In this document: positions 47,670 to 55,128 of the stretch, one piece after another | Layout: the number at the start of each line of letters is the position of its first letter | Position numbering within the stretch: position 1 is the stretch's first letter | DNA from: Paraburkholderia megapolitana | GTDB taxonomy: Bacteria > Pseudomonadota > Gammaproteobacteria > Burkholderiales > Burkholderiaceae | DNA length: 64,000 bases | NCBI RefSeq assembly: GCF_007556815.1 | Contig: NZ_CP041743.1 | Location: 2,515,001-2,579,000, forward strand | Direction: 5' to 3' | Program-made: the position numbers and the translations under genes | Notes under the pieces: model-generated | Told to the model about the DNA's origin: nothing | What the model saw: the letters and a program-made list of their open reading frames with translations, nothing else | Database searches by the model: none

Positions 47670-47881
47670 GAGCGGACCTCGGCGGCTGCGTCGGCGGCTT
47701 GCCGGTTGACGGGATCGAAACGGTAGACGATGGCCATGATGACTGCGCTCAGCACGACCCAGAGCACGATCCAGGCGAGCACGAGCGGCATGCCGAACAC
47801 CAGCGGCTCGACGCGGTTGACGAACGGAACGCCGAGCAGGATGCCGATAAACGGCAGCGCGGCGAGCAGGCGAAGGAACAT
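47666..47881 (-). CDS. DUF3311 small membrane protein, symporter partner
   Basis: A 71-residue protein with two transmembrane helices (about residues 4-22 and 32-55; PFVNRVEPLVFGMPLVLAWIVLW). DUF3311 proteins occur directly upstream of SSS symporters and are presumed accessory subunits. The ATG at 47881 is preceded by CAGGAG; a GTG at 47890 is possible. Confidence 0.85.
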   Translation of the reverse strand: MFLRLLAALPFIGILLGVPFVNRVEPLVFGMPLVLAWIVLWVVLSAVIMAIVYRFDPVNRQAADAAAEVRS

Positions 47882-48192
47882 GGGGACCACTCCTGGAACC
47901 GGGTTGAGCGTCGTATGGACGAGCGGGGCTTCGGCCCCGACTGTATGCCGGATGGTTCTGCGCCGTAAAGGTTGTCAAAAATGTGAAGGGCGGGTGAAAG
48001 ATGTCGTGCGGTCGGCCGTGACCATCCATAGCGAGCGTTGCGGCATGCTGCGGACGATTCGTTGCGGTTACACTGAGCGGCGCGTCGCATCGGGCAGCAG
48101 CATGTTGCGACGCAAGAAAAAACGGCTGGCCGGCATCCCGACGATAGCGACGATGCAGGCCAGCGGTCAGCCGATGTGGACTCGACACCGAC
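47882..48192. other. Intergenic region between DUF3311 and marC
   Basis: 310 bp separating divergent genes. Short open frames exist but none has a ribosome site or recognisable product. A run GTTGTCAAAAATGTGAAGG near 47970-47990 is locally AT-rich and may belong to the symporter promoter. Nothing else seen. Confidence 0.4.
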
Positions 48193-48864
48193 ATGATCAA
48201 TAGCCTGATTCCAGACATTCTGTTCGGCTTCACCGGACTGATCAGCATCATCAACCCGGTGGGCGTTGCCTTTGTTTTTCTCGACCGCGCCGAATCGCTG
48301 AGCAGCGTAGAGCGGACCGCTCTCGCACGGCGTGTGGCGATCAACTCGTTCTTCGTGCTGCTGGTGGCGTTCTTCGTCGGCACACCGATCCTGCATTTCT
48401 TCGGTATTTCGATGGAGGCGCTGCGCATCGGCGGCGGTCTCGCGGTGGCGGTGAGCGGCTGGAAAATGCTCAACGCTCCCGACCGGCGCCCCGACGAAGC
48501 AGCGGTCCAGCAACTGAGCGCGGACGACGTGAAATCGAAAGCGTTCTTTCCACTGACGATGCCGCTTACCACCGGCCCCGGCACCATCGCCACCGCGATC
48601 GCGCTGAACGCGAACCGCACGCACAAGCTCTCGGAGTTCGTCATGTCGGCGGTTGCATCGGTGTCGATCAGCGTGCTGGTGATGTTCGCGATCTATCTGA
48701 CCTACAGCCGCGCCGAGGTGTTTGCGCGCTACCTCGGTGTGGACGGGACGAAGGTCGCGCTGCGTGTGTCGGCGTTTCTGCTGCTGTGCATCGGCGTGCA
48801 GATCATTCTGACCGGGGTTTCGGAATTTCTCGCGCCGCTTGCCGGCGTGCGCGGAGCCAACTGA
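48193..48864 (+). CDS. MarC-family integral membrane protein
   Basis: A 223-residue protein with six hydrophobic helices. The NPVGVAFVFL N-terminal and PLTMPLTTGPGTIATAIAL central motifs (each ending in the conserved Pro/Gly pair) define the MarC/YhgN family. Function unresolved: it was once thought to be part of multiple antibiotic resistance and is sometimes called an antibiotic resistance or NAAT-type transporter. Followed after 13 bp by the glutamine amidotransferase gene. Confidence 0.88.
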   Translation: MINSLIPDILFGFTGLISIINPVGVAFVFLDRAESLSSVERTALARRVAINSFFVLLVAFFVGTPILHFFGISMEALRIGGGLAVAVSGWKMLNAPDRRPDEAAVQQLSADDVKSKAFFPLTMPLTTGPGTIATAIALNANRTHKLSEFVMSAVASVSISVLVMFAIYLTYSRAEVFARYLGVDGTKVALRVSAFLLLCIGVQIILTGVSEFLAPLAGVRGAN

Positions 48865-48877
48865 AGGGAGACCGACC

Positions 48878-49711
48878 ATGTGCCGCTGGCTTGCCTACAC
48901 GGGGAATCCGATCCAGCTCGAGACCGTGCTGTTCAGGGCGCAACATTCGCTAATCGACCAGAGCCTGCATGCGCGCCTCGGCGCGACGACCACCAACGGC
49001 GACGGCTTCGGCGTCGGCTGGTACGGACATCCAACCGACATTCCGTTTCGTTATCGTTGCGTGCAACCGGCGTGGAGCGATCGCAACCTGCGCGAGGCTG
49101 CGCGCGCGGTGCGTGCGGGACGGTTCGTCGCACATATCCGCGCGGCAACCGACACACCGGTGCAGGAAACCAATTGCCATCCGTTCCGTCACGGGCGCTG
49201 GCTCTTCGTGCACAACGGCTCGATCCGTAATTTCCCGGCGGTGCGGCGCGACCTGATACTCGCCGTCGCGCCCGAGTTGTTCATGGGCATGGAAGGCTCG
49301 ACCGATTCGGAACTGATGTTCTTTCTCGCGCTGACGTTCGGGCTCGAGCAGGAACCGGTCCGTGCGCTCGAACGGATGGTGGGCTTCGTCGAGGAAACCG
49401 GCAGGCGGCACGGTGTCGAGCATCCGATCACCATGACCGTGTGCGCGATGGACGGCGAGCGAGTCATCGCAGTCCGCTATTCGAGCGAGACCGATTCCAG
49501 GTCGCTGTTTCATAGCACGTCGTTCAGGCATCTGCACGAGCTGTATCCGGAGGACCCGCGTATCAAGGCGGTGGGCGACGATGCGTACCTCGTGTTGTCC
49601 GAACCGCTCGTCGATTTGCCGGGCGTGTGGGAAGAGGTGCCCGAAGCGACGGCGATCGTTGCGCGCGGCGAGGATATCCAGCAACGCATATTTCGGCCAC
49701 AGGCGGGTTAG
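48878..49711 (+). CDS. Class II glutamine amidotransferase
   Basis: A 277-residue Ntn-hydrolase with the nucleophile Cys2 exposed after Met removal (MCRWLAYTG), the NGDGFGVGWYG and HIRAATDTPVQETNCHPF substrate pocket segments, and the LFVHNGSI motif. It lacks a synthetase domain, like YafJ/EgtC proteins, so it probably deaminates or hydrolyses a gamma-glutamyl compound. The ATG at 48878 is the only start that exposes Cys2; GGGAG precedes it. Confidence 0.9.
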   Translation: MCRWLAYTGNPIQLETVLFRAQHSLIDQSLHARLGATTTNGDGFGVGWYGHPTDIPFRYRCVQPAWSDRNLREAARAVRAGRFVAHIRAATDTPVQETNCHPFRHGRWLFVHNGSIRNFPAVRRDLILAVAPELFMGMEGSTDSELMFFLALTFGLEQEPVRALERMVGFVEETGRRHGVEHPITMTVCAMDGERVIAVRYSSETDSRSLFHSTSFRHLHELYPEDPRIKAVGDDAYLVLSEPLVDLPGVWEEVPEATAIVARGEDIQQRIFRPQAG

Positions 49712-49759
49712 GCACGCGGGCGTGCGGGCAACTACGTGCGTCAATCGATGTATCCGTGA

Positions 49760-50248
49760 ATGGGTGAACTCATGACGCAGGACTTCGCAAAGACACTCCA
49801 GACGGAGGCGCCCGGACACCGATCGATCGCTGTCAGCGCGGCGATTGTCGTGCTGATACTCGCGGGCGTGCTCGGCTTCGAGGTCTACACATGGCACGCG
49901 GCCTGGAGCGACCCAGGGAGGACGACCCGCACTATCGGCGCTCACCTCTACGGAGAGTTACAGGCCGTGGAATTCGATGTTCTTTCGGGCAAAATCAAGG
50001 ACGCGAATGATCCACGACTCGCCGCTATCGGGGACGAAATTTCAGCGTACGAAAATACCCGTCAGAACCGGAGTTTCGACGACACGATGTTGTTCGAAGG
50101 ACTGCATGAATACGCGGCGGAGTTAGGCGCGATCGCGGGGGACGATGTTGCCCGTTTGCAGCCGCTGGCTCGTGAAGACGATCTGATGCCACTCAGGCAG
50201 CGCAAGGCGGAGATCGAGAAATACCTGAACCAGACTAAAGCCCCCTGA
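49760..50248 (+). CDS. Hypothetical membrane-anchored protein
   Basis: A 162-residue protein with one N-terminal transmembrane helix (about residues 23-42, SAAIVVLILAGVLGFEVY) and a hydrophilic, probably helical periplasmic or cytoplasmic part rich in Asp/Glu/Leu. No family recognised. Start is ATG at 49760 or, with a better-placed purine stretch, ATG at 49772. Co-directional with a second membrane protein 13 bp downstream and dihydrofolate reductase after it, so the three may be one unit. Confidence 0.65.
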   Translation: MGELMTQDFAKTLQTEAPGHRSIAVSAAIVVLILAGVLGFEVYTWHAAWSDPGRTTRTIGAHLYGELQAVEFDVLSGKIKDANDPRLAAIGDEISAYENTRQNRSFDDTMLFEGLHEYAAELGAIAGDDVARLQPLAREDDLMPLRQRKAEIEKYLNQTKAP

Positions 50249-50261
50249 ACGCAGGAGCACC

Positions 50262-50888
50262 ATGAAAATACGTGCAGGTCTCGTTGTCGAACTGGTGTGC
50301 AATCTGCTGCTGCCGTGGCTCGCGTACCGCGCGGCGCTACCGCTTTGGGGAGATGTCGGGGCGCTCTATGCATCGGGGGTTCCGCCCATCGTGTGGAGCG
50401 TGGTCCAGTTCGCGAGATCGCGCCGGGTCGATGCGTTGAGTGCGCTGGTTCTGCTCGGTATTGTGCTGTCGCTGCTGATGATGGCGTTGGGTGGGAGTCC
50501 ACGCCTGCTGCTGATACGCGAGTCGCTGGTGACGGGAGCGATAGGCGCGGTGTTCCTGTTGTCGCTGATGTTCACCAAGCCGGCGATCTTCTATCTTGCA
50601 CGCGCCACGGTGGCGAGGGAGCGCGAAAACGGCGACGCGGATTTCGAGGCTGGATGGCATAAATGGCCGAAGATGCGCGCGTCGATCCGCCTGATGACCT
50701 GGGTATGGGGTATTGGACTTGTCGGGGAATGCGCGTTACGTTGCTGGCTCGTCTGGCAATGGTCGGTCGAGCGATATCTGGTTGTGTCGCCGGTTATCGG
50801 CTATGGCATTTTCGGTGGCTTGACGTTGTGGACGATGTGGTACGCACGACAGATGCGGCAGCGAGCGAGACTGGCCGCGGCCGGCTAA
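50262..50888 (+). CDS. VC0807-like polytopic membrane protein
   Basis: A 208-residue protein with about six transmembrane helices. Pattern (LPWLAYRAALPLWGDVGALYASGVPPIVWS, FTKPAIFYLARATVARER, WVWGIGLVGECALR) resembles the VC0807 family, whose function is unknown. GCAGGAG lies ahead of the start. The gene is followed 17 bp later by the reductase gene. Confidence 0.78.
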   Translation: MKIRAGLVVELVCNLLLPWLAYRAALPLWGDVGALYASGVPPIVWSVVQFARSRRVDALSALVLLGIVLSLLMMALGGSPRLLLIRESLVTGAIGAVFLLSLMFTKPAIFYLARATVARERENGDADFEAGWHKWPKMRASIRLMTWVWGIGLVGECALRCWLVWQWSVERYLVVSPVIGYGIFGGLTLWTMWYARQMRQRARLAAAG

Positions 50889-50905
50889 CCGAAACAAGAC
50901 AGACG

Positions 50906-51406
50906 ATGCTAAACGGTAAACGGGTTTCGATGGTGGCGGCAATGGGCCGCAACCGGGTGATCGGGATGGGCAACGACATTCCGTGGAAGATTCCCGGCGA
51001 GCAGCGGCACTTTCGTCAATTGACCGAAGGGCAGCTCGTCGTGATGGGGCGGCGTACCTATGAATCGATCGGACGACCGCTGCCGGATCGCGACTTGCTC
51101 GTCGTCGGCTCGGTGCCTGTCATCGCACCGCGCACGATGACGTGTACTTCCATGGAACAGGTGACGAATGCAATTGCCCGTGACGCTCGCGACGAAGTGT
51201 TCATCGCGGGTGGCGAGCAGATCTACCGCCTGTTTCTTCCGTATGCCGACACGGTCTATCTCACCGAAGTAGACCTCGCGCCCGCTGGAGACGCACGGTT
51301 TCCAGAGCTGCCGGCTTCCTTTGTCTGCGTCGACGAAGAGATCGTAGAGGGTCCGGTCAACTATGTGCGCCGGACTCTCACCAACGGCTTTTCTCGCGGC
51401 ACGTAA
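50906..51406 (+). CDS. Dihydrofolate reductase, DfrA-like
   Basis: A 166-residue dihydrofolate reductase. Trp27, Glu32 and Phe36 correspond to E. coli Trp22, Asp27 and Phe31, and the NADPH-binding MGRRTYESIG is intact. The active-site stretch DIPWKIPGEQRHF, with Gly-Glu-Gln replacing the Ala/Glu-Asp-Leu of housekeeping FolA, resembles the integron-borne DfrA1 group. It may be a second, less trimethoprim-sensitive enzyme beside the normal folA elsewhere (inference). No thyA is adjacent. An ATG at 50930 is an alternative start. Confidence 0.88.
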   Translation: MLNGKRVSMVAAMGRNRVIGMGNDIPWKIPGEQRHFRQLTEGQLVVMGRRTYESIGRPLPDRDLLVVGSVPVIAPRTMTCTSMEQVTNAIARDARDEVFIAGGEQIYRLFLPYADTVYLTEVDLAPAGDARFPELPASFVCVDEEIVEGPVNYVRRTLTNGFSRGT

Positions 51407-51433
51407 CCGAAAGCGAAACCAGAGTCCGACCCA

Positions 51434-53350
51434 TCACGGCGTCCAGCGATGAACGATGATGCTGGAGTTGTTGTAGTTATCCTTCGTGATCAGATACTGC
51501 CCGGTCGACTGCAGGTAGGCCCTGAGGCCATACATCGAATCGACATCGTTACCGACGCTCACGGTGCTGGTGTCGGCGTTGATCAGCGTGGTGTCCAGGT
51601 TGCCGGTGGTGAGATTGAACACGTCGATGTTGGGTACGGTGTGGACGTATCCGGCGAACAGGTAATTGCCGGCCGCTGTGATCGACTTGGGGTTGCTGAC
51701 GGTGAACACAGGATTGGGGTGGGTCATGTTGCCCGCAGCCCAGCCGTGATACACCTCGATCCGCGTGCCAATCGACGTCCAGTCAACGCTGCCGATAATG
51801 CCTTGCGCGAGGATCATCGTATCGCTGTCCGCGAGGTAGAGGATGCGCGTGAGCGGTTGAACGCTGGCCGGAATGGGCAGGGCAATCGCGGGGCCCCATG
51901 ACGGCTTGCCGCTCGCGTCGAAGCCTGCCAACGGATAGTGATAGATCTGGTTCGTCTGATCGAGACCGGCCCAGACATCTCCTTTGCTATCGAGAGAAAA
52001 TTCTGCCGTGACTGGTGCGGTCGTATTGAACGCCGTACCCGGAAGCGACGCATCCGGTATTGCGATGTAGCCGTTCGCGGCGTTGAAGTGGAACAGGTAG
52101 AAGATCGCCGGGTTCTGTCCGGATGCGACCAGAATTCGATTGCCGTCTACCGAGACGAGCTGGCCGAAATGTTCATCGCGCTGCGTGTCGTTGATGTTGA
52201 TGCGCGGATCGGACGGATAGTCGATCGGGTTGACGGTGTTCGCGACGAAGGTTCCGCCCGCGGTGCCGCTATAGATGTTGGTGCCGCTATAGAACAAGGC
52301 GCCGTCCGTACCCGGATCAGGCGCGGCGACGCCCTCGAAGTTCAGTGACTGCAGTTTCCACTGCAGGGTGCCCTGATTGTTATAGGCGTGAATGTCGGTG
52401 CCACCGTTGCGGCCGAGATCCCAGCCTCCGCCCCACGGGTTGTTCAGCACATAGAGGTTGCCCGCGGTGTCTTTGCCGATGCCCGCAACGCGTGTGAAGC
52501 GCTTGTCGCCGACCTGACCTTTGGTCCCAGACGTGTTGTCGAGATATCCGCCCTGAATGCCAAACGTGCTTGCCAGCGACGGGGTGCCCGCTATGGAGTA
52601 GAGCTTGATGTTCATGTCAGGCCCTTCATCGCCGACCATCAGCAGCCCCGTCGACGCATCGAAGTACAGCGCCGATGGTTGCGAACCAGTGGGCATCTGG
52701 ATGGTATTGCGCTGCGCGCCGGTCGAACTGAATTCGGCGATCGTGCCCGCGCTTTTCTGGGCGACCCAGAGATTGCCGGAGCCGTCGATAGCGAGGGCGC
52801 CTGGGCCCGTCACGTTGATGTCCTGCTGCCAGACGCCGGCCGTTGTATAGACGCGAACCCGGTTGCCAGGAAGGTCGCTCGCGTAAAGCAACGAGCCCGA
52901 CGTGGCGAGCCCGGTGATCACATCGGCACGTTTCTCGGTCGTATCGGCGCTGACGTTGATGAGCAGATCGCGTGTTTGCGTGCTGCGGTTGTAGCGTCCC
53001 ACCGCGCCGCTTCCGTACACCCGGCTGGACTGCAAGGCGACGAAGATCGACGTGGCATTGCCGGTAATGGCGCTGCCCTGGAACTCGTTGTGCAGGCCAA
53101 ACGAACCGATGCTCTTGCCGCTCTGGTAGAGCGCAACGCCGCCTTCGTTTTCGTCCCAGAACGACGCCGTGTAAATGACACCTTCGGGTGCGACCCAGAT
53201 CGAACGCGCGGCACTACCTACATAAGTGGTGCTGGTCCCAAACGTGTTCGCGATCCACTCGGTGGTGTATTGCTGAGCCTGAGACGCCGGCGAAATCGTA
53301 GCGATCAGCATTGCGACAAGAAATGCGCAATGGATGCGTGGCTTGATCAT
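51434..53350 (-). CDS. Secreted beta-propeller-like protein of unknown function
   Basis: A 638-residue protein with a signal peptide (residues 1-25, ending SQAQ) and repeated four-strand blades of the NHL/SMP-30 type: recurring SGNLWVA, TGLLMVG, AGNLYVLNNP, KGDVWAG and DTMILAQG segments. Residues are rich in Gly, Asn, Thr and Ser and poor in charge, typical of extracellular scaffold or binding propellers. No catalytic motif recognised. The ATG at 53350 has AGGAG at a good distance. It stands alone; the next gene is an OafA-like acyltransferase. Confidence 0.82.
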   Translation of the reverse strand: MIKPRIHCAFLVAMLIATISPASQAQQYTTEWIANTFGTSTTYVGSAARSIWVAPEGVIYTASFWDENEGGVALYQSGKSIGSFGLHNEFQGSAITGNATSIFVALQSSRVYGSGAVGRYNRSTQTRDLLINVSADTTEKRADVITGLATSGSLLYASDLPGNRVRVYTTAGVWQQDINVTGPGALAIDGSGNLWVAQKSAGTIAEFSSTGAQRNTIQMPTGSQPSALYFDASTGLLMVGDEGPDMNIKLYSIAGTPSLASTFGIQGGYLDNTSGTKGQVGDKRFTRVAGIGKDTAGNLYVLNNPWGGGWDLGRNGGTDIHAYNNQGTLQWKLQSLNFEGVAAPDPGTDGALFYSGTNIYSGTAGGTFVANTVNPIDYPSDPRININDTQRDEHFGQLVSVDGNRILVASGQNPAIFYLFHFNAANGYIAIPDASLPGTAFNTTAPVTAEFSLDSKGDVWAGLDQTNQIYHYPLAGFDASGKPSWGPAIALPIPASVQPLTRILYLADSDTMILAQGIIGSVDWTSIGTRIEVYHGWAAGNMTHPNPVFTVSNPKSITAAGNYLFAGYVHTVPNIDVFNLTTGNLDTTLINADTSTVSVGNDVDSMYGLRAYLQSTGQYLITKDNYNNSSIIVHRWTP

Positions 53351-53639
53351 GATCGATGATCTCCTGACTGTAGCGCCTCGATAACATCGATCGCAGGGTG
53401 CGATCACGTTGGGGCTTCGCGACCGGGAAGAGCCGAGATGAAAATCTCACACGGTGCTCAAGATGGGCGGCAGCGCGTACTGAGTATCGGAGAAAAAAAT
53501 ATTCGTCTGACAATAAAAAAATTCGCGCCCGTGACAAACCGGGACACGGAGGCGAATTCGAAAAACTGCCGCTACAGGAACGCGGATTGCTACCTGGCGG
53601 CGGCAGGTAGCGGGGTCAACTTCGGCATCAACTTCGGGG
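53351..53639. other. Intergenic region with short tandem repeats
   Basis: Contains an A/T-rich tract (53489-53525) that probably holds the promoter of the propeller gene on the minus strand. Near the acyltransferase stop are imperfect 12-bp tandem copies (GTCAACTTCGGC at 53615-53626, ATCAACTTCGGG at 53627-53638, GTCAACTCG after it) and a small hairpin TACCTG/CAGGTA at 53591-53609. Confidence 0.5.
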
Positions 53640-54779
53640 TCAACTCGTGGGTGCGGCGCCTTGCGCGCTGCGTCTCGTCAGCGCTTTCCCGAGAATCATC
53701 GATGGGCGTTCTATCAGGTGGTACGTGACAGCCGCGACTGGAATGACCAGCGCAGCGGCGAGACCGAGCGCTACCCATGCGGTATCGGCGGAGGGCATCA
53801 AATGGATGATCGACAGCAGCACGACCGTGTGCGTGAGATAGAGGCTATATGAGAGCGAGCCTAGATACATGACAGGCCTAAGCTCAAGCAACGATGTGAT
53901 GCGGCTCGATGCGATCGAGGTGCACATGATTCCCGCAGCGCCTGCCGCGCATCCCCAGTCAAAGAGAAAATCTCCGACCCCATCGGGCGCGATGCCGGGT
54001 AGGGCCCTCGACATAAAGTAAAGCGCGAGCGATACAACGAGGACCGCCGTCTTGCGGGCGCGACTGGACAGCCATGCTTGCCAGCGCGCGCGGTGAATGG
54101 CCAGCACGGCGCCGACGATGAAGATGCTCGCGTAATGAGCTGTCAAGGTCCAGGCGACCCTTAAGTTCGCATTTGACGGTTCGGCGCTCCGCGCGACCAG
54201 GAGCACGTAGGCACCGGCGGATATCAGCATGGCCGTTGCAAGCGACCCACGCGGCTGCGCGCGTGCGGCTACATACACTACCAGCGGAAAGAACAGCGAG
54301 ATCCGCATTTCGTAAATCAATGTCCAGATCACCGGGATGACATGATCGGCGTGGTATTTGCCGATGAAGGTGACATGGCTCAGGACATCGTCTTTCGAAA
54401 ATGAACCGTCCCACGCACTGTTGGCCCATCCACCTGCCCACGGAACGGGGCCGTGAAACACGACGCTGATCACGCCATATGTAAAAACCAGCACCACGAT
54501 ATAGGGCAGGTAAATCCGGCAGATGCGTTTGATCAGGTATTGGCCGAAGGTCGGCCCTCGCCGCGAAGTCAGTTGCAGGGTCAGCACGAACCCGCTGATG
54601 ATAAAGAACAGAATGACAGCGTCATGACCTGTCAGAAGAAAACGCAACGGCGTGTTCCAGACCCAATGCAGCGGCGTGAGGATCGAGAGGTGATTGAATA
54701 CGATGGTCAGCGCGGCGATGCCGCGTAACGCGTCGAGTTGCTTGAAGTACGAGCTTCTGGGCCGGGCACCGTCGTTCAT
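53640..54779 (-). CDS. OafA/YrhL-type membrane acyltransferase
   Basis: A 379-residue protein with about ten helices. The conserved LRGIAALTIVFNH (with catalytic His near residue 30) and the IISGFVLTL and SYSLYLTH motifs define the acyltransferase 3 family, which O-acetylates polysaccharides, lipopolysaccharide or antibiotics. No sugar genes are near, so the acceptor is unknown. ATG at 54779 is preferred over a TTG one codon upstream. Tandem 12-bp repeats abut its 3' end. Confidence 0.87.
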   Translation of the reverse strand: MNDGARPRSSYFKQLDALRGIAALTIVFNHLSILTPLHWVWNTPLRFLLTGHDAVILFFIISGFVLTLQLTSRRGPTFGQYLIKRICRIYLPYIVVLVFTYGVISVVFHGPVPWAGGWANSAWDGSFSKDDVLSHVTFIGKYHADHVIPVIWTLIYEMRISLFFPLVVYVAARAQPRGSLATAMLISAGAYVLLVARSAEPSNANLRVAWTLTAHYASIFIVGAVLAIHRARWQAWLSSRARKTAVLVVSLALYFMSRALPGIAPDGVGDFLFDWGCAAGAAGIMCTSIASSRITSLLELRPVMYLGSLSYSLYLTHTVVLLSIIHLMPSADTAWVALGLAAALVIPVAAVTYHLIERPSMILGKALTRRSAQGAAPTS

Positions 54780-55128
54780 CAAAGGATCAACCTCTCGAAC
54801 AACGCGCGTAACGTGTTTGCCTGGCGGGTAGGGTCGAACTGAAGAAAAGCGCCAAAAGATTTTTTACCGGAACGAGGAGAGGCCCGTGAGGGACGACACG
54901 GGCGGAGGTGAGCAAACCTTGTTCCTCGATTGGCTCGTCACGCGATGTCGGTGTGACGCACCGTTGCTTCAACGTCTTTCAGCGCAGGCCGATGCGCGAG
55001 ACCTCACCGATCCACGTGTCTTTCGTTCATGCCGATGTAGATTTTGCTGGCCGCGAGCGCGCGTTTTACATGCAGTCGTCGCCCGTCGGCGGCATGCGAT
55101 AGCGCATGCTGTCGGCGGGCGATGGGTT
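54780..55128. other. Intergenic region with an 18-bp hairpin
   Basis: 350 bp without a supported gene. Most striking is an inverted repeat at 55081-55098 / 55103-55120 (18-bp stem with three G-U pairs on the plus strand, loop ATAG), only 8 bp past the S9 peptidase stop. It may protect or terminate the peptidase mRNA, though folding is better in plus-strand RNA. Confidence 0.45.

Noticed and set aside
47670-48644. Upstream extension of the symporter frame by about 325 codons
   Set aside because: It is antisense to marC and low-complexity; the family N-terminus and the ATGA overlap with DUF3311 fix the start at 47669.
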